Shown here in pieces: positions 1 to 10,765 of a DNA stretch of 64,000 bases. Position 1 is the stretch's first letter. Every line of letters starts with the position of its first letter. The DNA is from Macrostomum hystrix. Its lineage: Eukaryota; Platyhelminthes; Macrostomidae. The DNA lies in the NCBI GenBank assembly GCA_950097015.1, contig CATNEN010000001.1:7745001-7809000 (forward strand), given 5' to 3'. The notes under the pieces are model-generated. The model had not been told where the DNA came from and made no database searches. It worked only from the letters and a program-made list of their open reading frames with translations. Made by a program: the position numbers and the translations under genes.

Positions 1-235
1 CAAGTCACTTTCGTCACGACCAATCAGATACCAACAAGTCACTTTCGTCACGACCAATCAGATACCAACAAGTCACTTTCGTCACGACCAGTCAGAGACA
101 CCAACAGGTCACTTGCTTCACGACCAATCAGAGACTAACAAGTAAATTTCGCCGCGACCAAGTAGAGAGCCACAAGTCACTTTCGCGGCGACCAACAAGT
201 CACTTTTTTCATGACTAACCAGAGGTTAGAAATTT
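1..235. repeat. Imperfect minisatellite, ~33 bp unit, left edge
   Basis: Diverged tandem copies of a unit containing CAAGTCACTTTCGTCACGAC followed by a CAATCAGA-like stretch. The first copies are nearly identical and the last ones (from about 120) are decayed. It lies inside or beyond the next MGAT2 intron on the left, so the array probably extends out of the window. No coding potential is seen. Confidence 0.8.
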
Positions 236-636
236 ATTCCTGCCACAACCTAAAATAGATTAGTACGTCCTTATAGTCACAAAAATTATAAGATAAAGTC
301 AGTTTTTTTCAAGGCAAACGAGTTGGTTTATTGGATCATTAAAAATCTTTTAAGGCACCATTCAAAGATCAACAAGTCAATTTTGTAATGACGAATTAGA
401 AATCACTTGCCGAAAAAGCAGCAGACAAAAACATACGATGTTTATGGTCTTTCTTGTAAAAATTTACTTAAACGCTTTAACCAAACTATTTTCAGTATAT
501 TTCAGTATATTATACTGTGTTTTTCAGTATAAATTATATATACCGATTATTTAAAAAAATTAGAAATTGCAAAGCAAGTAAAAATATTCTTATCGAAAAA
601 AGCTAACGCGAAGTGAATTTGCAAGCAAATTCTTAC
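236..636. other. MGAT2 intron sequence, no feature seen
   Basis: AT-rich unique DNA after the donor site of the last MGAT2 exon visible here (the minus-strand intron begins at 636). I see no exon, conserved protein match or ordered repeat in it. Confidence 0.5.
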
Positions 637-3600
637 CTCCAAACATGGCTTTATTTGATTCCAAATGGCGCGAGAAAACGACATGCCCATGTTATGAAAG
701 CTAGATATCCATTTGTCCACAACAACCTGAATAGTAGAAATTAAATTGAATTAAATTAAATTAAATTAAGAGAATCCATACGGGAGAGAATCCCTACGGG
801 AGAGAATCCCTACGGGAGAGAATCCCTACGGGAGAGAATCCCTACGGGAGAGAATCCCTACGGGAGAGAATCCCTACGGGAGAGAATCCCTACGGGAGAG
901 AATCCCTACGGGAGAGAATCCCTACGGGAGAGAATCCCTACGGGAGAGAATCCCTACGGGAGAGAATCCCTACGGGAGAGAATCCCTACGGGAGAGAATC
1001 CCTACGGGAGAGAATCCCTACGGGAGAGAATCCCTACGGGAGAGAATCCCTACGGGAGAGAATCCTTACGGGAGAGAATCCCTACGGGAGAGAATCCCTA
1101 CGGGAGAGAATCCCTACGGGAGAGAATCCCTACGGGAGAGAATCCCTACGGGAGAGAATCCCTACGGGAGAGAATCCCTACGGGAGAGAATCCCTACGGG
1201 AGAGAATCCCTACGGGAGAGAATCCCTACGGGAGAGAATCCCTACGGGAGAGAATCCCTACGGGAGAGAATCCCTACGGGAGAGAATCCCTACGGGAGAG
1301 AATCCCTACGGGAGAGAATCCCTACGGGAGAGAATCCCTACGGGAGAGAATCCCTACGGGAGAGAATCCCTACGGGAGAGAATCCCTACGGGAGAGAATC
1401 CCTACGGGAGAGAATCCCTACGGGAGAGAATCCCTACGGGAGAGAATCCCTACGGGAGAGAATCCCTACGGGAGAGAATCCCTACGGGAGAGAATCCCTA
1501 CGGGAGAGAATCCCTACGGGAGAGAATCCCTACGGGAGAGAATCCCTACGGGAGAGAATCCCTACGGGAGAGAATCCCTACGGGAGAGAATCCCTACGGG
1601 AGAGAATCCCTACGGGAGAGAATCCCTACGGGAGAGAATCCCTACGGGAGAGAATCCCTACGGGAGAGAATCCCTACGGGAGAGAATCCCTACGGGAGAG
1701 AATCCCTACGGGAGAGAATCCCTACGGGAGAGAATCCCTACGGGAGAGAATCCCTACGGGAGAGAATCCCTACGGGAGAGAATCCCTACGGGAGAGAATC
1801 CCTACGGGAGAGAATCCCTACGGGAGAGAATCCCTACGGGAGAGAATCCCTACGGGAGAGAATCCCTACGGGAGAGAATCCCTACGGGAGAGAATCCCTA
1901 CGATAGGCAGACAAACCTGTCCAGTGTTTTTCGTAAAGTCAGGCTTCTTCTCGTAGGTTGCGAGGGTTAAAATTTCCACATCCTGGTTCAAGCTGCAAAA
2001 GGAAAGATGGTTGCATTTTTGTCTCACGGAAGCAGCAGAACAGAAACACAAGTGAACAAGTAAAATTCACTTTTTCTTAGCTGATAACATTAATCGGAGC
2101 ATGTGCAGTAGGTCTTCAACAACATAGTGATCCTCTTCAAGAAAGATCATCTGACCAGTGAAATTGGCCAATACGGGGCTGCGTTCAAACAACCGATGCA
2201 TCTTGTACAACCAGTGATGCTTAGTCTGGGTGTACTTTGACTCTCGATAATGGCCGTAACTATCAGGCCATTCGGCATTGTTGCATTTAAGCTGGCGCGC
2301 CCTGTAAATTCCGGCGTCTCTAGGACAATCGCGCGGATCGTTGCCGGGGAAACAATCAAAGTAGATCTGCTTCGTGTAGGGATAGAAAATCTAAAAATAG
2401 AATGTTCATAAGACGCTTTCTAAGAAATACGGTAAGTACTTTTCAACAAAAACTATTGAATTATAAGTACACAGCTGTTGTGCGGCGCATCCAAAGGCTG
2501 TTCAGTCCATGGACTACGGAGACGCCACACCCACCCTCAACTAACCCAGCTAATTTTGTTACCTATTTAACAGCTGGGTGAACTGAAGCAACGCACAGTT
2601 AATTGTCATCGTTAACTGACACAGTTTGTTAAAAGCCGGGAAACGAACCCCTGACCTTCTAAATCGTGAGTCACGCGCTTTAACTTGTAGAGTCTCAAAT
2701 TAACCCTTTTTAAGGATTAAGTAACGATTTGTTGATTTAACGCTACTGTCATCATTACACGTTAAATAAAAAAAACAATAATAAAACGTATTTAGACAGA
2801 TAACTCTGAAACAAACCTGCAAAACTTTGGCGTATCGAATCGATCGAACTAACGAATTGATTGCCGAACTATAAACATCGTGCGAAAACACCAATAGACA
2901 GTCTTCGATGTCTTTAACGCGTCTAAGCGAATCAATTAATAGATAGAGATAGTTAATTCGGTCGTGCACCTGTACAACGATAACTTCCGTGATTGGGCCT
3001 GGGTACAGTTGAGCATTTAGTACCTCGTGTTCAGCATTGATTGCCAACATTGCTTCTAACAGGGCTGTGCTATTAGTGCCGTCTAATGTGTACATCAAAG
3101 ATAGCGACTCTATAAGTGACGAATAGTTTAATGGCGTTCGTGTCAGTAGAAGAGGCCTCTGTAGATCCTGCTGATCGGCATTTTTTAGAGGGATAAATGA
3201 AAAGTGGCGATCAAATTTATATGCATGAGAATCTAGATTTAAATGATGGCGCGATTGGGAGACATTCTTATTTTAGATGAGAAAGAGACTGGTGAGAATG
3301 AGAGAGATAGAGACTGATGAGAATGAAATTAGAGAGACTGATGAGAATGAAATTAGAGATACTGATGAGAATGAGATAAGAGAGACTGATGAGAATGAAA
3401 TTAGAGATACTGATGAGAATGAAATTAGAGAGACTGATGAGAATGAAATTAGAGATACTGATGAGAATGAAATTAGAGAGACTGATGAGAATGAGATAAG
3501 AGAGACTGATGAGAATGAGATAAGAGAGACTGATGAGAATGAAATTAGAGAGACTGATGAGAATGAAATTAGAGAGACTGATGAGAATGAGATAAGAGAG

Positions 3601-5587
3601 ACTGATGAGAATGAAATTAGAGATACTGATGAGAATGAAATTAGAGAGACTGATGAGAATGAGATAAGAGAGACTGATGAGAATGAGATAAGAGAGACTG
3701 ATGAGAATGAAATTAGAGAGACTGATGAGAATGAGATAAGAGAGACTGATGAGAATGAGATAAGAGAGACAGATGAGAATGAGATAAGAGAGACTGATGA
3801 GAATGAAATTAGAGAGACTGATGAGAATGAAATTAGTGAGACTGATGAGAATGAGAGAGATAGAGACTGATGAGAATGAGAGAGATAGAGACTGATGAGA
3901 ATGAAATTAGAGAGACTGATGAGAATGAGATAAGAGAGACTGATGAGAATGAGATAAGAGAGACTGATGAGAATGAAATTAGAGAGACTGATGAGAATGA
4001 AATTAGTGAGACTGATGAGAATGAGAGAGATAGAGACTGATGAGAATGAGAGAGATAGAGACTGATGAGAATGAAATTAGAGAGACTGATGAGATTGAGA
4101 GAGATAGAGACTGATGAGAATGAAATTAGAGAGACTGATGAGAATGAGAGAGATAGAGACTGATGAGAATGAAATTAGAGAGACTGATGAGAATGAGAGA
4201 GATAGAGACTGATTAGAATGAAATTAGAGAGACTGATGAGAATGAAATTAGAGAGACTGATGAGAATTAGAGAGAGATAGAGACTGATGAAAATGAGAGA
4301 GATAGAGACTGATGAGAATGAAATTAGAGAGACTGATGAGAATGAGAGAGATAGAGACTGATGAGAATGAAATTAGAGAGACTGATGAGAATGAAATTAG
4401 AGAGACTGATGAGAATGAAATTAGAGAGACTGATGAGAATGAAATTAGAGAGACTGATGAGAATGAAATTAGAGAGACTGATGAGAATGAAATTAGAGAG
4501 ACTGATGAGAATAAGATTAGAGAGACTGATGAGAATGAAATTAGAGAGACTGATGAGAATGAAATTAGAGAGACTGATGAGAATGAAATTAGAGAGACTG
4601 ATGAGAATGAGAGAGATAGAGACTGATGAAAATGAGAGAGATAGAGACTGATGAGAATGAAATTAGAGAGACTGATGAGAATGAGAGAGATAGAGACTGA
4701 TGAGAATGAAATTAGAGAGACTGATGAGAATGAAATTAGAGAGACTGATGAGAATGAAATTAGAGAGACTGATGAGAATGAAATTAGAGAGACTGATGAG
4801 AATGAAATTAGAGAGACTGATGAGAATGAAATTAGAGAGACAGATGAGAATGAAATTAGAGAGACTGATGAGAATGAAATTAGAGAGACTGATGAGAATG
4901 AAATTAGAGAGACTGATTAGAATGAAATTAGAGAGACTGATGAGAATGAAATTAGAGAGACTGATGAGAATGAAATTAGAGAGACTGATGAGAATGAAAT
5001 TAGAGAGACTGATGAGAATGAGATTAGAGAGACTGATAAGAATGAAATTAGAGAGACTGATTAGAATGAAATTAGAGAGACAGATGAGAATGAAATTAGA
5101 GAGACTGATTAGAATGAGTTATGAGAGACTGATGAGAATGAGGTTAGAGAAATACTGGTAAGAATGAGATAAGAGAGACAGCTGACGATTTAGATGAGGA
5201 TGAGATGATGGAGAATATGACTCACATGAGACTTACCACAGACGAATCGAAATTGCACCCAGGACACATGAGTTGCGCAGGCTGCTGATGCTGTTGATGT
5301 AAATTTAAAGGACTTTGTGGCACTGGCCTCGCGAATCTTTGCAACAACTCCGGCGCAATCGCTTTTATAGAGGCCATATGTCGCCTACCGGCTAATGTGG
5401 TCTCTTCATCAACAGGAATTTCAGCCTTTGTTAACGAAAATTCATAATTTTGACGAGCAATATTCAGAAGAGACTTGGCAGGAAAGCCGCTTTTATCATT
5501 AAACATGTAGACAATGTGACACATCATGAAAGCGGCTGCAGCATACAATGAGCCGCGAATCATGCGTTGCAAACTTAGCCGCGGCAT
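637..5587 (-). CDS. MGAT2: Alpha-1,6-mannosyl-glycoprotein 2-beta-N-acetylglucosaminyltransferase (GlcNAc-TII), 3' end outside window
   Basis: Golgi type II membrane enzyme that adds GlcNAc in beta-1,2 linkage to the alpha-1,6 mannose arm, the step that makes complex N-glycans. Exons on the minus strand: 5587-5237, 3170-2817, 2390-2071, 1992-1917, 726-637 (acceptor of exon 2 could also be at 3167). All junctions are GT-AG and phases agree (0, 0, 2, 0), giving 397 codons before the left edge. The ATG at 5587 is followed by a short cytosolic tail and a hydrophobic anchor at about residues 13-30. Recognisable family blocks are VIVVQVHDR near residue 180, FSHD, CPRD, the metal-binding EEDHY near 320, and HNMGMSFSR in the last exon. 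The C-terminal part with the DYNWDW and late cysteine region is missing and should lie to the left. Three introns carry minisatellites or a SINE. I am confident of the family; the exact N-terminus is inferred. Confidence 0.9.
769..1905. repeat. Near-perfect 16 bp minisatellite filling MGAT2 intron 4
   Basis: About 70 head-to-tail copies of GGGAGAGAATCCCTAC. Apart from the first copy (CCATAC) and one internal copy near 1066 (CCTTAC) I see no variant. The array starts 12 bases inside the splice donor at 1916 and stops about 40 bases before the acceptor at 727, so it makes up almost the whole 1190 bp intron. On the gene's sense strand each unit reads as a pyrimidine run followed by GTAG, resembling a 3' splice site. 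Confidence 0.97.
2470..2700 (-). repeat. tRNA-derived SINE, family B, in MGAT2 intron 2
   Basis: On the minus strand the element starts with a tRNA-like head whose B box reads GGTTCGTTTCCCG (about 2640). The body contains TTCACCCAGCTGTTAAAT and ends with AGTCCATGGACTGAACAGCC. The same body and tail segments recur at 14070-14230, and the tail motif at about 20030, 46305 and 50880, which shows a dispersed family. The exact ends are not resolved. Confidence 0.65.
3277..5215. repeat. 24 bp minisatellite in MGAT2 intron 1
   Basis: Variants of a 24 bp unit (GAGACTGATGAGAATGAAAT plus TAGA) interrupted by shorter 18 bp AGAGATAGAGACTGATGAGA-type units. Because 24 is a multiple of three the array stays open in several plus-strand frames and would be predicted as an ETDENEIR repeat protein. 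It lies wholly within the intron 3171-5236, antisense to MGAT2, with no upstream promoter or conserved domain, so I treat it as non-coding. Confidence 0.95.
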
Positions 5588-5649
5588 GCTGAGCTGAAGT
5601 GTAAATAAGCAGCAATTCTGGCAGAAGAGTGGGACATGGGTCAGTCTTC

Positions 5650-6400
5650 TTATCTATGAGGGTTGTTCCGAAAGTCCGCAATCAAACATGCATATTTTCT
5701 TTTTAGTCACTGCTTTGAACTAATACTTAATACCATAGACAAGTATCACTAATTGGTTCAAAGCAAGAGTAGTCTTGTTTGAGCAAAGCATTTCCTTCTT
5801 ACAGTGTTTGTAGACGTACGAGTACTATGCTAATCAATCAAAAACCATAGCCAACAAGTGGATACAGCATTTTGAAGATGGCTGAGAGACAGTTGATGAA
5901 CCTCCAGAGGATCTGGCCTGTCAACAGCTCAAACATCAAGCTCTGGATGTTGACCGCCAAGCCAGAGTTGTCAACCACTATTGGCATCTCATCATTGGCT
6001 GTTCACTTAATCCTGACAGTTGAACTCGGAATGTCACGTGTTCTTGTTTATGATAATAGATCCCAAAACTTCTGATTGACCAGCAGCAGTGAGAGTGGGT
6101 CCAGGTATGCCAGCAGCTCCTCCAGACATATAGCAATGTATCCCAACTTTTTGGACAGGTTTTTGACTAGGGATGAATCTTGGTTATAGTGAGCTAGAGT
6201 CCAAGATGCAGAGCTTCTTCTGGGACCATCTTCTGGGATATCTGCTCATCAAATGTCTTCCTTGTGGTGCTACAATTACTAGTGAGTACTACATTCAAGT
6301 CCTGCAGAAGTTGCCTGATGCCATCAAGGCCCAGTGGTATGCCAAGCTGAGCCATGGCATGCTGCTTCAGCACCACAATGCCAGATAACAATGGCTGCTA
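5650..6400 (+). mobile_element. Degraded Tc1/mariner transposase relic 1
   Basis: About 60 bp upstream of the MGAT2 ATG begins a decayed mariner-like element. A sequence near 5651 (GGGTTGTTCCGAAAGTCCG) resembles mariner inverted-repeat ends. Further on, frame-shifted fragments correspond to the N-terminal DNA-binding region (KWIQHFEDG around 5855), and to the catalytic region with an EYYIQVLQKLPD block and a terminal HHNAR (6173-6388), the remains of the HQDNARPH motif in which the catalytic Asp is lost. Several stops and frameshifts make it non-functional. Its proximity may affect the MGAT2 promoter. Confidence 0.6.
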
Positions 6401-6434
6401 GTTTGGACCTGGGCTGCCAAACCGGTCTTACACA

Positions 6435-6950
6435 ATGAACATCATACCTAGAGACTACTGGCTATTTGGAAAGACGAAAAAACCTTTGAGGTTGCCAGTA
6501 CAGCTCTTCATAGACCATAGCATTGGCCATTTCGAGAGTAGGGAATTTCGAGAGTGCGTGAACTTCGTCGACGACTGGGATTTTAGACAGCGCTTTAGAA
6601 TGTTGCCACCTACGTTCGAGCAGATGCTCGAATTCGCCCAACCTTGGAGTATGGTAGCGTTCGAAGTGGTCAATTGAGTGCCAGGGAGCAAGCGTTGATC
6701 TCGAATTGCATTTCTACGCCTGTAATGGCTGCTACCACGTACTTCGAGACGCGCACGGGCCTTCCGAGTCGTCTGTCACAAGCGTTGTGCGCCGCCTAAG
6801 GACTGCCATTAACTCTGAGCTTTTTCACCATACCGTTGCTTGGCCGGACATCAACAACGTTGTGCAGAAGTTCTTTAACATCGCAGGAATGCCTTCTGTC
6901 TGTGGACTCATCGATGGGACCGGCGTGGACATGGTTGTGCACTTTTAAAA
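6435..6950 (+). mobile_element. PIF/Harbinger transposase fragment
   Basis: Two adjacent open segments (6435-6677 and 6706-6948) read like the N-terminal half of HARBI1-type nucleases: a DDWDFRQRFRMLPPTFEQML block, then LHFYACNGCYHVLRDAHGPS, SSVTSVVRRL, and FNIAGMPSVCGLIDGTGVDM, which corresponds to the first catalytic Asp motif (GxIDGTHV). A frame break separates the segments, and the element stops just after the first catalytic motif. No terminal repeats were located. Dead copy. Confidence 0.65.
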
Positions 6951-7472
6951 TCTTTTCAGTTTTGACTTCTAAGCTAGCGAGACTAGAGCCTTACATACTA
7001 CCCGCTCCTTCTCTTTCTCCTTCTCCAACTCAGCTTCTTCTTCTGCTGCAAAGTGAATGTCTATGGCACGAATTCAATGCTAGGGGGAATAGCAGTACTG
7101 ATATTTACCAGTAGATATTTACCATTTGCTTCATGAAACCAGTTTTTAGCAGACTGCTGAATATCCACAGTTATTTTAGCTGCTGCTAACTGCTAATCTA
7201 CCAGTTGCTTTTGAAATCGGTCCCGGGTGTCATAAGTAATGTCACTATGGTTGTTGTACAGAAAACCAAAGCCATTAGCATCCAAATACATTATATTCTG
7301 AAAGTACATTTATTGAGAAGTTGCCACCACACTGGAGTAGCAATTTTATTTCTTTTTATGCTATCACTGAATTTTATTCTGACCAAAACTGTCGCAAGAA
7401 TTTATTAATCAGATTTAGCAAGCGCAACGCTTAATTAAATTAAATCTTTTTTTGCAACGAGCAAAACTCAAC

Positions 7473-8150
7473 ATGAATCACGACAAGACGCACATCCAGT
7501 TCTACGCTTTTTTTGCCTTAAGATTGGAAAATCTGCGGCAGAAGTAGAGGAGGATCTCCGGACCACACTGCCAGACAACTGCCCAACTCGCAGGACAATT
7601 TACAGGTTGTTTCAGAACTTTACTGATCCTGGGTTCGAATTGGGAGATGCCACCAGATCTGGCCGACCATGTTCAACGCCAAACAAACGAGTCTCCATCT
7701 GTACAACTCCCCTAAATACCAAGGTCGATGGCCAGTACTTCATCGACTTTGTCTGACACACTGGGAACCTCTGGTGCACACTCTGGTCAAACCCGATTCA
7801 CCTGAACGAAGTGCTGTGGCAGATGGACATCTCATGGCCGCACACCTGTCAGGCTGTTTCGGATTTTCTGGCTGGACGGCGAGTGAATCTGCTCTGGCAG
7901 AGTCCCTACAGCCCAGACTTAAACTTGTGCAACAGGTTTCTCTTCAAATGGTTGAAGGCAGACTTTTCCCAGAAAAGTTTTGCAAACCATGATGAGGTCA
8001 AAGAAGCCCTGTTGCACTGGTTCTGACAGCTGGAGGAAAAACACCTGCAGGCTGAGGTGGAAAAGCTGTACGAGCATTGCCAGTGGGTGATTGATATTTG
8101 TAGTAGGCCTCTAAAACAAAAAGTTGTGCAAGTTAAAATAACGCGAGAAA
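7473..8150 (+). mobile_element. Degraded Tc1/mariner transposase relic 2, internally deleted
   Basis: ATG at 7473 starts MNHDKTHIQFYAFFALRL, the helix-turn-helix region of mariner transposases. A one-base frameshift follows and the frame continues as GKSAAEVEEDL ... RRTIYRLFQNF ... DATRSGRP. The central catalytic part is mostly missing, and the C-terminal motif PYSPDLNLCNRFLFKWLK (7811-8026) gives the mariner PYSPDLAPCDxxLF block with the third catalytic Asp changed to Asn. It is distinct from relic 1. Confidence 0.65.
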
Positions 8151-8169
8151 AATAATTTGTTTAAAGTGA

Positions 8170-10765
8170 AACAAGTAAATAACAAAATTTTCTGATTTGT
8201 TTTAATTGTTGAACAGTAAAAAATATTTTCTCAAATGTTTGTTAAAATAGGCACGAAACAAAATATATATTTTGTAATAAATTTCTGTTAAACAATTGCA
8301 AATAAAACATTATATAAGCAGGAATTTTGGAGAGAGGAATTCATAGTGTGCCTTTGGGGCAAACTTACTGACAAACAAGCAAAGATACAAAATCTTTGAA
8401 AATTTAATTTTGAAACTATACCTGTAGCAGAATATTCAGAGAAAGGAAAAATTAGCATGAACAAGAGTGTTCAGAATACTTATAGGACATAGAAAGTAAT
8501 ACCTGCATTACGGAGTTTATCCATAGGTGGTTCAAAGGCCTATTGCTGTGACCCTCAAATCCATAGGTACGCCTGACAGATTAAGTGTATAAAAGGTGCT
8601 AAAAGACCTCTCAGGCCACATATACACATACAAGAGAGAGAGAGAGAAACACTACCATGGAGAATAAAAGTGCAAATAAGGAATATCTTTGAAACATTCC
8701 TTTGATAGCAGTTCTTTCTGCTTGGTGGCAGCACTACTAGTAATAAATAGTAACTTTTGGTAACTAAAGGGTAGTAGTGAGAGTGTAACATTACAGTGGA
8801 GAATATTGAAAAGAGAGCCCTAGAGCATATTGGAGGACACAATGTTGTTGATTGATACAGTTTTTTTATCTATGATTGTTAGTTGGTCTGTTTTACCCTC
8901 AGTGACAGTATTTATGGTACAACAAAAGTATTAGACAAGTTATATTTTGGACTTTCTCAACAACCCACATAGTAATATAGTGCTAAGCTAACCTAGTAAT
9001 CCAAAAAGTTAAATTTCTTAGAAAAGTAGGAAAAAATTGTTTTATATTTAGCTCACTGATTATATACCTTTCAAATTTGTCAAATTCATCAGCTGTGTAG
9101 AATTTTTCTACATTTTAATCAGAATGTAAGATTTTAATAAAGCATGGTGCAATGTAACAACTAAGCATGGCCTATTGTAGTGCTTTATAGTGGTGGGGTG
9201 GGCCAAGGCAATGCTATTTTGGGCTAGCCTAACTTACAATATTATACAGTTCCTGGCATGTCTATGAACTTAGTGCAACAATTTCAATAGGGGTCAAGAC
9301 ATTGCATTTATTTTACTCTTAATAGACTAATAAATAATTGAGATGTATATTTAACTTGTCTAAGGTACAAGGCAAGCTATAGACTTTACAAAATCAAAGC
9401 CTATATATTAAATAACAAATTAGCTTGGCCAAAATTAACATATTATAGGCCTACTGATAAAAAAAATAGTAAATTAAAAAGACTGAATTAAAATTTATAA
9501 TACTAGGCCCTCGCCTGGGCCTGGCCTAACTTAACTAATCATAATTAACTAGATACAGTGCATGTAGGTACAGGCCAGGCCACAGTCAGCTAAGCCTCAG
9601 CGATGCAAAAATTCCTTGAGAAATAAGACATTGATTTCTACTAGCTAACCACGCTAGTCAGTCAGGTAGCGTAGCCTAGCTAGTTATTTAATCAGAAGTA
9701 ATAAATTAGGCCAAAGTCTGTTTTTTAATTACAACATTTTTTATTCTAGCCTTTGACTAGTCTACATTCACACTTAAAAGTTTATGGTGTATAGTTATAT
9801 TAATCCATTTTGACACAACGATTCATGTTAATTTCATAAGTAAAGTGTACAGGCCACTACAGTGTCTACAGTGCTGTACTTTAATAATGTAGAATTAGAA
9901 ATAAAGCTTTCGTAAGACAAGTTTCATATTATTTCCTGGGCAGTGTAACTTTTAGTTCTTACGTTTAAAGTTATGAATACAAAAGTTGATAGTACGCGCG
10001 CCACATTTTAATGCGTCTAGAAACGAAACAATCCGGGTGAGAACTTTGTGGTGTGCCGTGGGGAAAATAGGATTTTTTAAACGGCTTCAATAAAGCTTAC
10101 AAAACTGTGTTTAAAAGTACTTAAAATTATAGACTAACTAACAACATATATATTTAGTTCATAAGTAAGACTTTAATAAAGCAGTGTTGTAACAGTAGTA
10201 ACATTGTAAAGTACAAGACAAAAATATTTGTTTGTCCTAGTAAACGTGTTTTTAATATGGCTATATTTTAAACAGTTAAATTTTCTAAGAAGTTTGAATA
10301 CAATTACCATAAAATTAATATATATTTAATTTCTTGATTATTTTTCTATTTTAACTATGGCCTATGGTCTTCTTTTTAGCTCTCGTTGCTAGCTGGTATG
10401 GGACTCAGTAGCATACCTATTTAACTGCTGTATTTGTAACAGAAGCATATTTATTGTAGTTTTTCGTTTTTATATTTACCCTTGGCAGAATGGCAGTGTC
10501 AAAGTGTCATATATGAAAAAACATGATTACAAGACTGTTTGATATAATATTAATCTTTAGTAGCTATTCTATTGCTGAATTAACTAGCTAGATATTTTTA
10601 AGACAAAGTCCAGTCCATATTGTTTTTCATTTTAGTCTGATTATTAAAAAGTAAACAGTTGTTACTGTTTTTGCACATTTTCTAACCTTAGAAACATTTA
10701 CTGCTGATTAATTCATAAGGCTAATTTATCAATTTTGCATTTCAGCTTTCCTAAATCCTACCCAT
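8170..10765. other. AT-rich intergenic / possible SWEET 5' region
   Basis: About 2.6 kb with no protein similarity that I can recognise and no ordered array. It holds short AG-rich tracts (about 8630) and scattered TAGGCC words. A plausible splice acceptor (TTTTGCATTTCAG ending at 10745) sits just before the SWEET start codon, suggesting that a non-coding 5' exon lies somewhere in this stretch; I could not place it. Confidence 0.5.

Noticed and set aside
769-1905. CRISPR-like direct repeat array
   Set aside because: There are no unique spacers between units, and the setting is an animal intron.
3277-3870. 197-codon plus-strand repeat protein (ETDENEIR)
   Set aside because: It is the 24 bp minisatellite of MGAT2 intron 1, antisense to the gene, with several frames open at once and no gene context.
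8555-8842. 95-codon minus-strand frame
   Set aside because: Low-complexity AG-rich sequence with no similarity.
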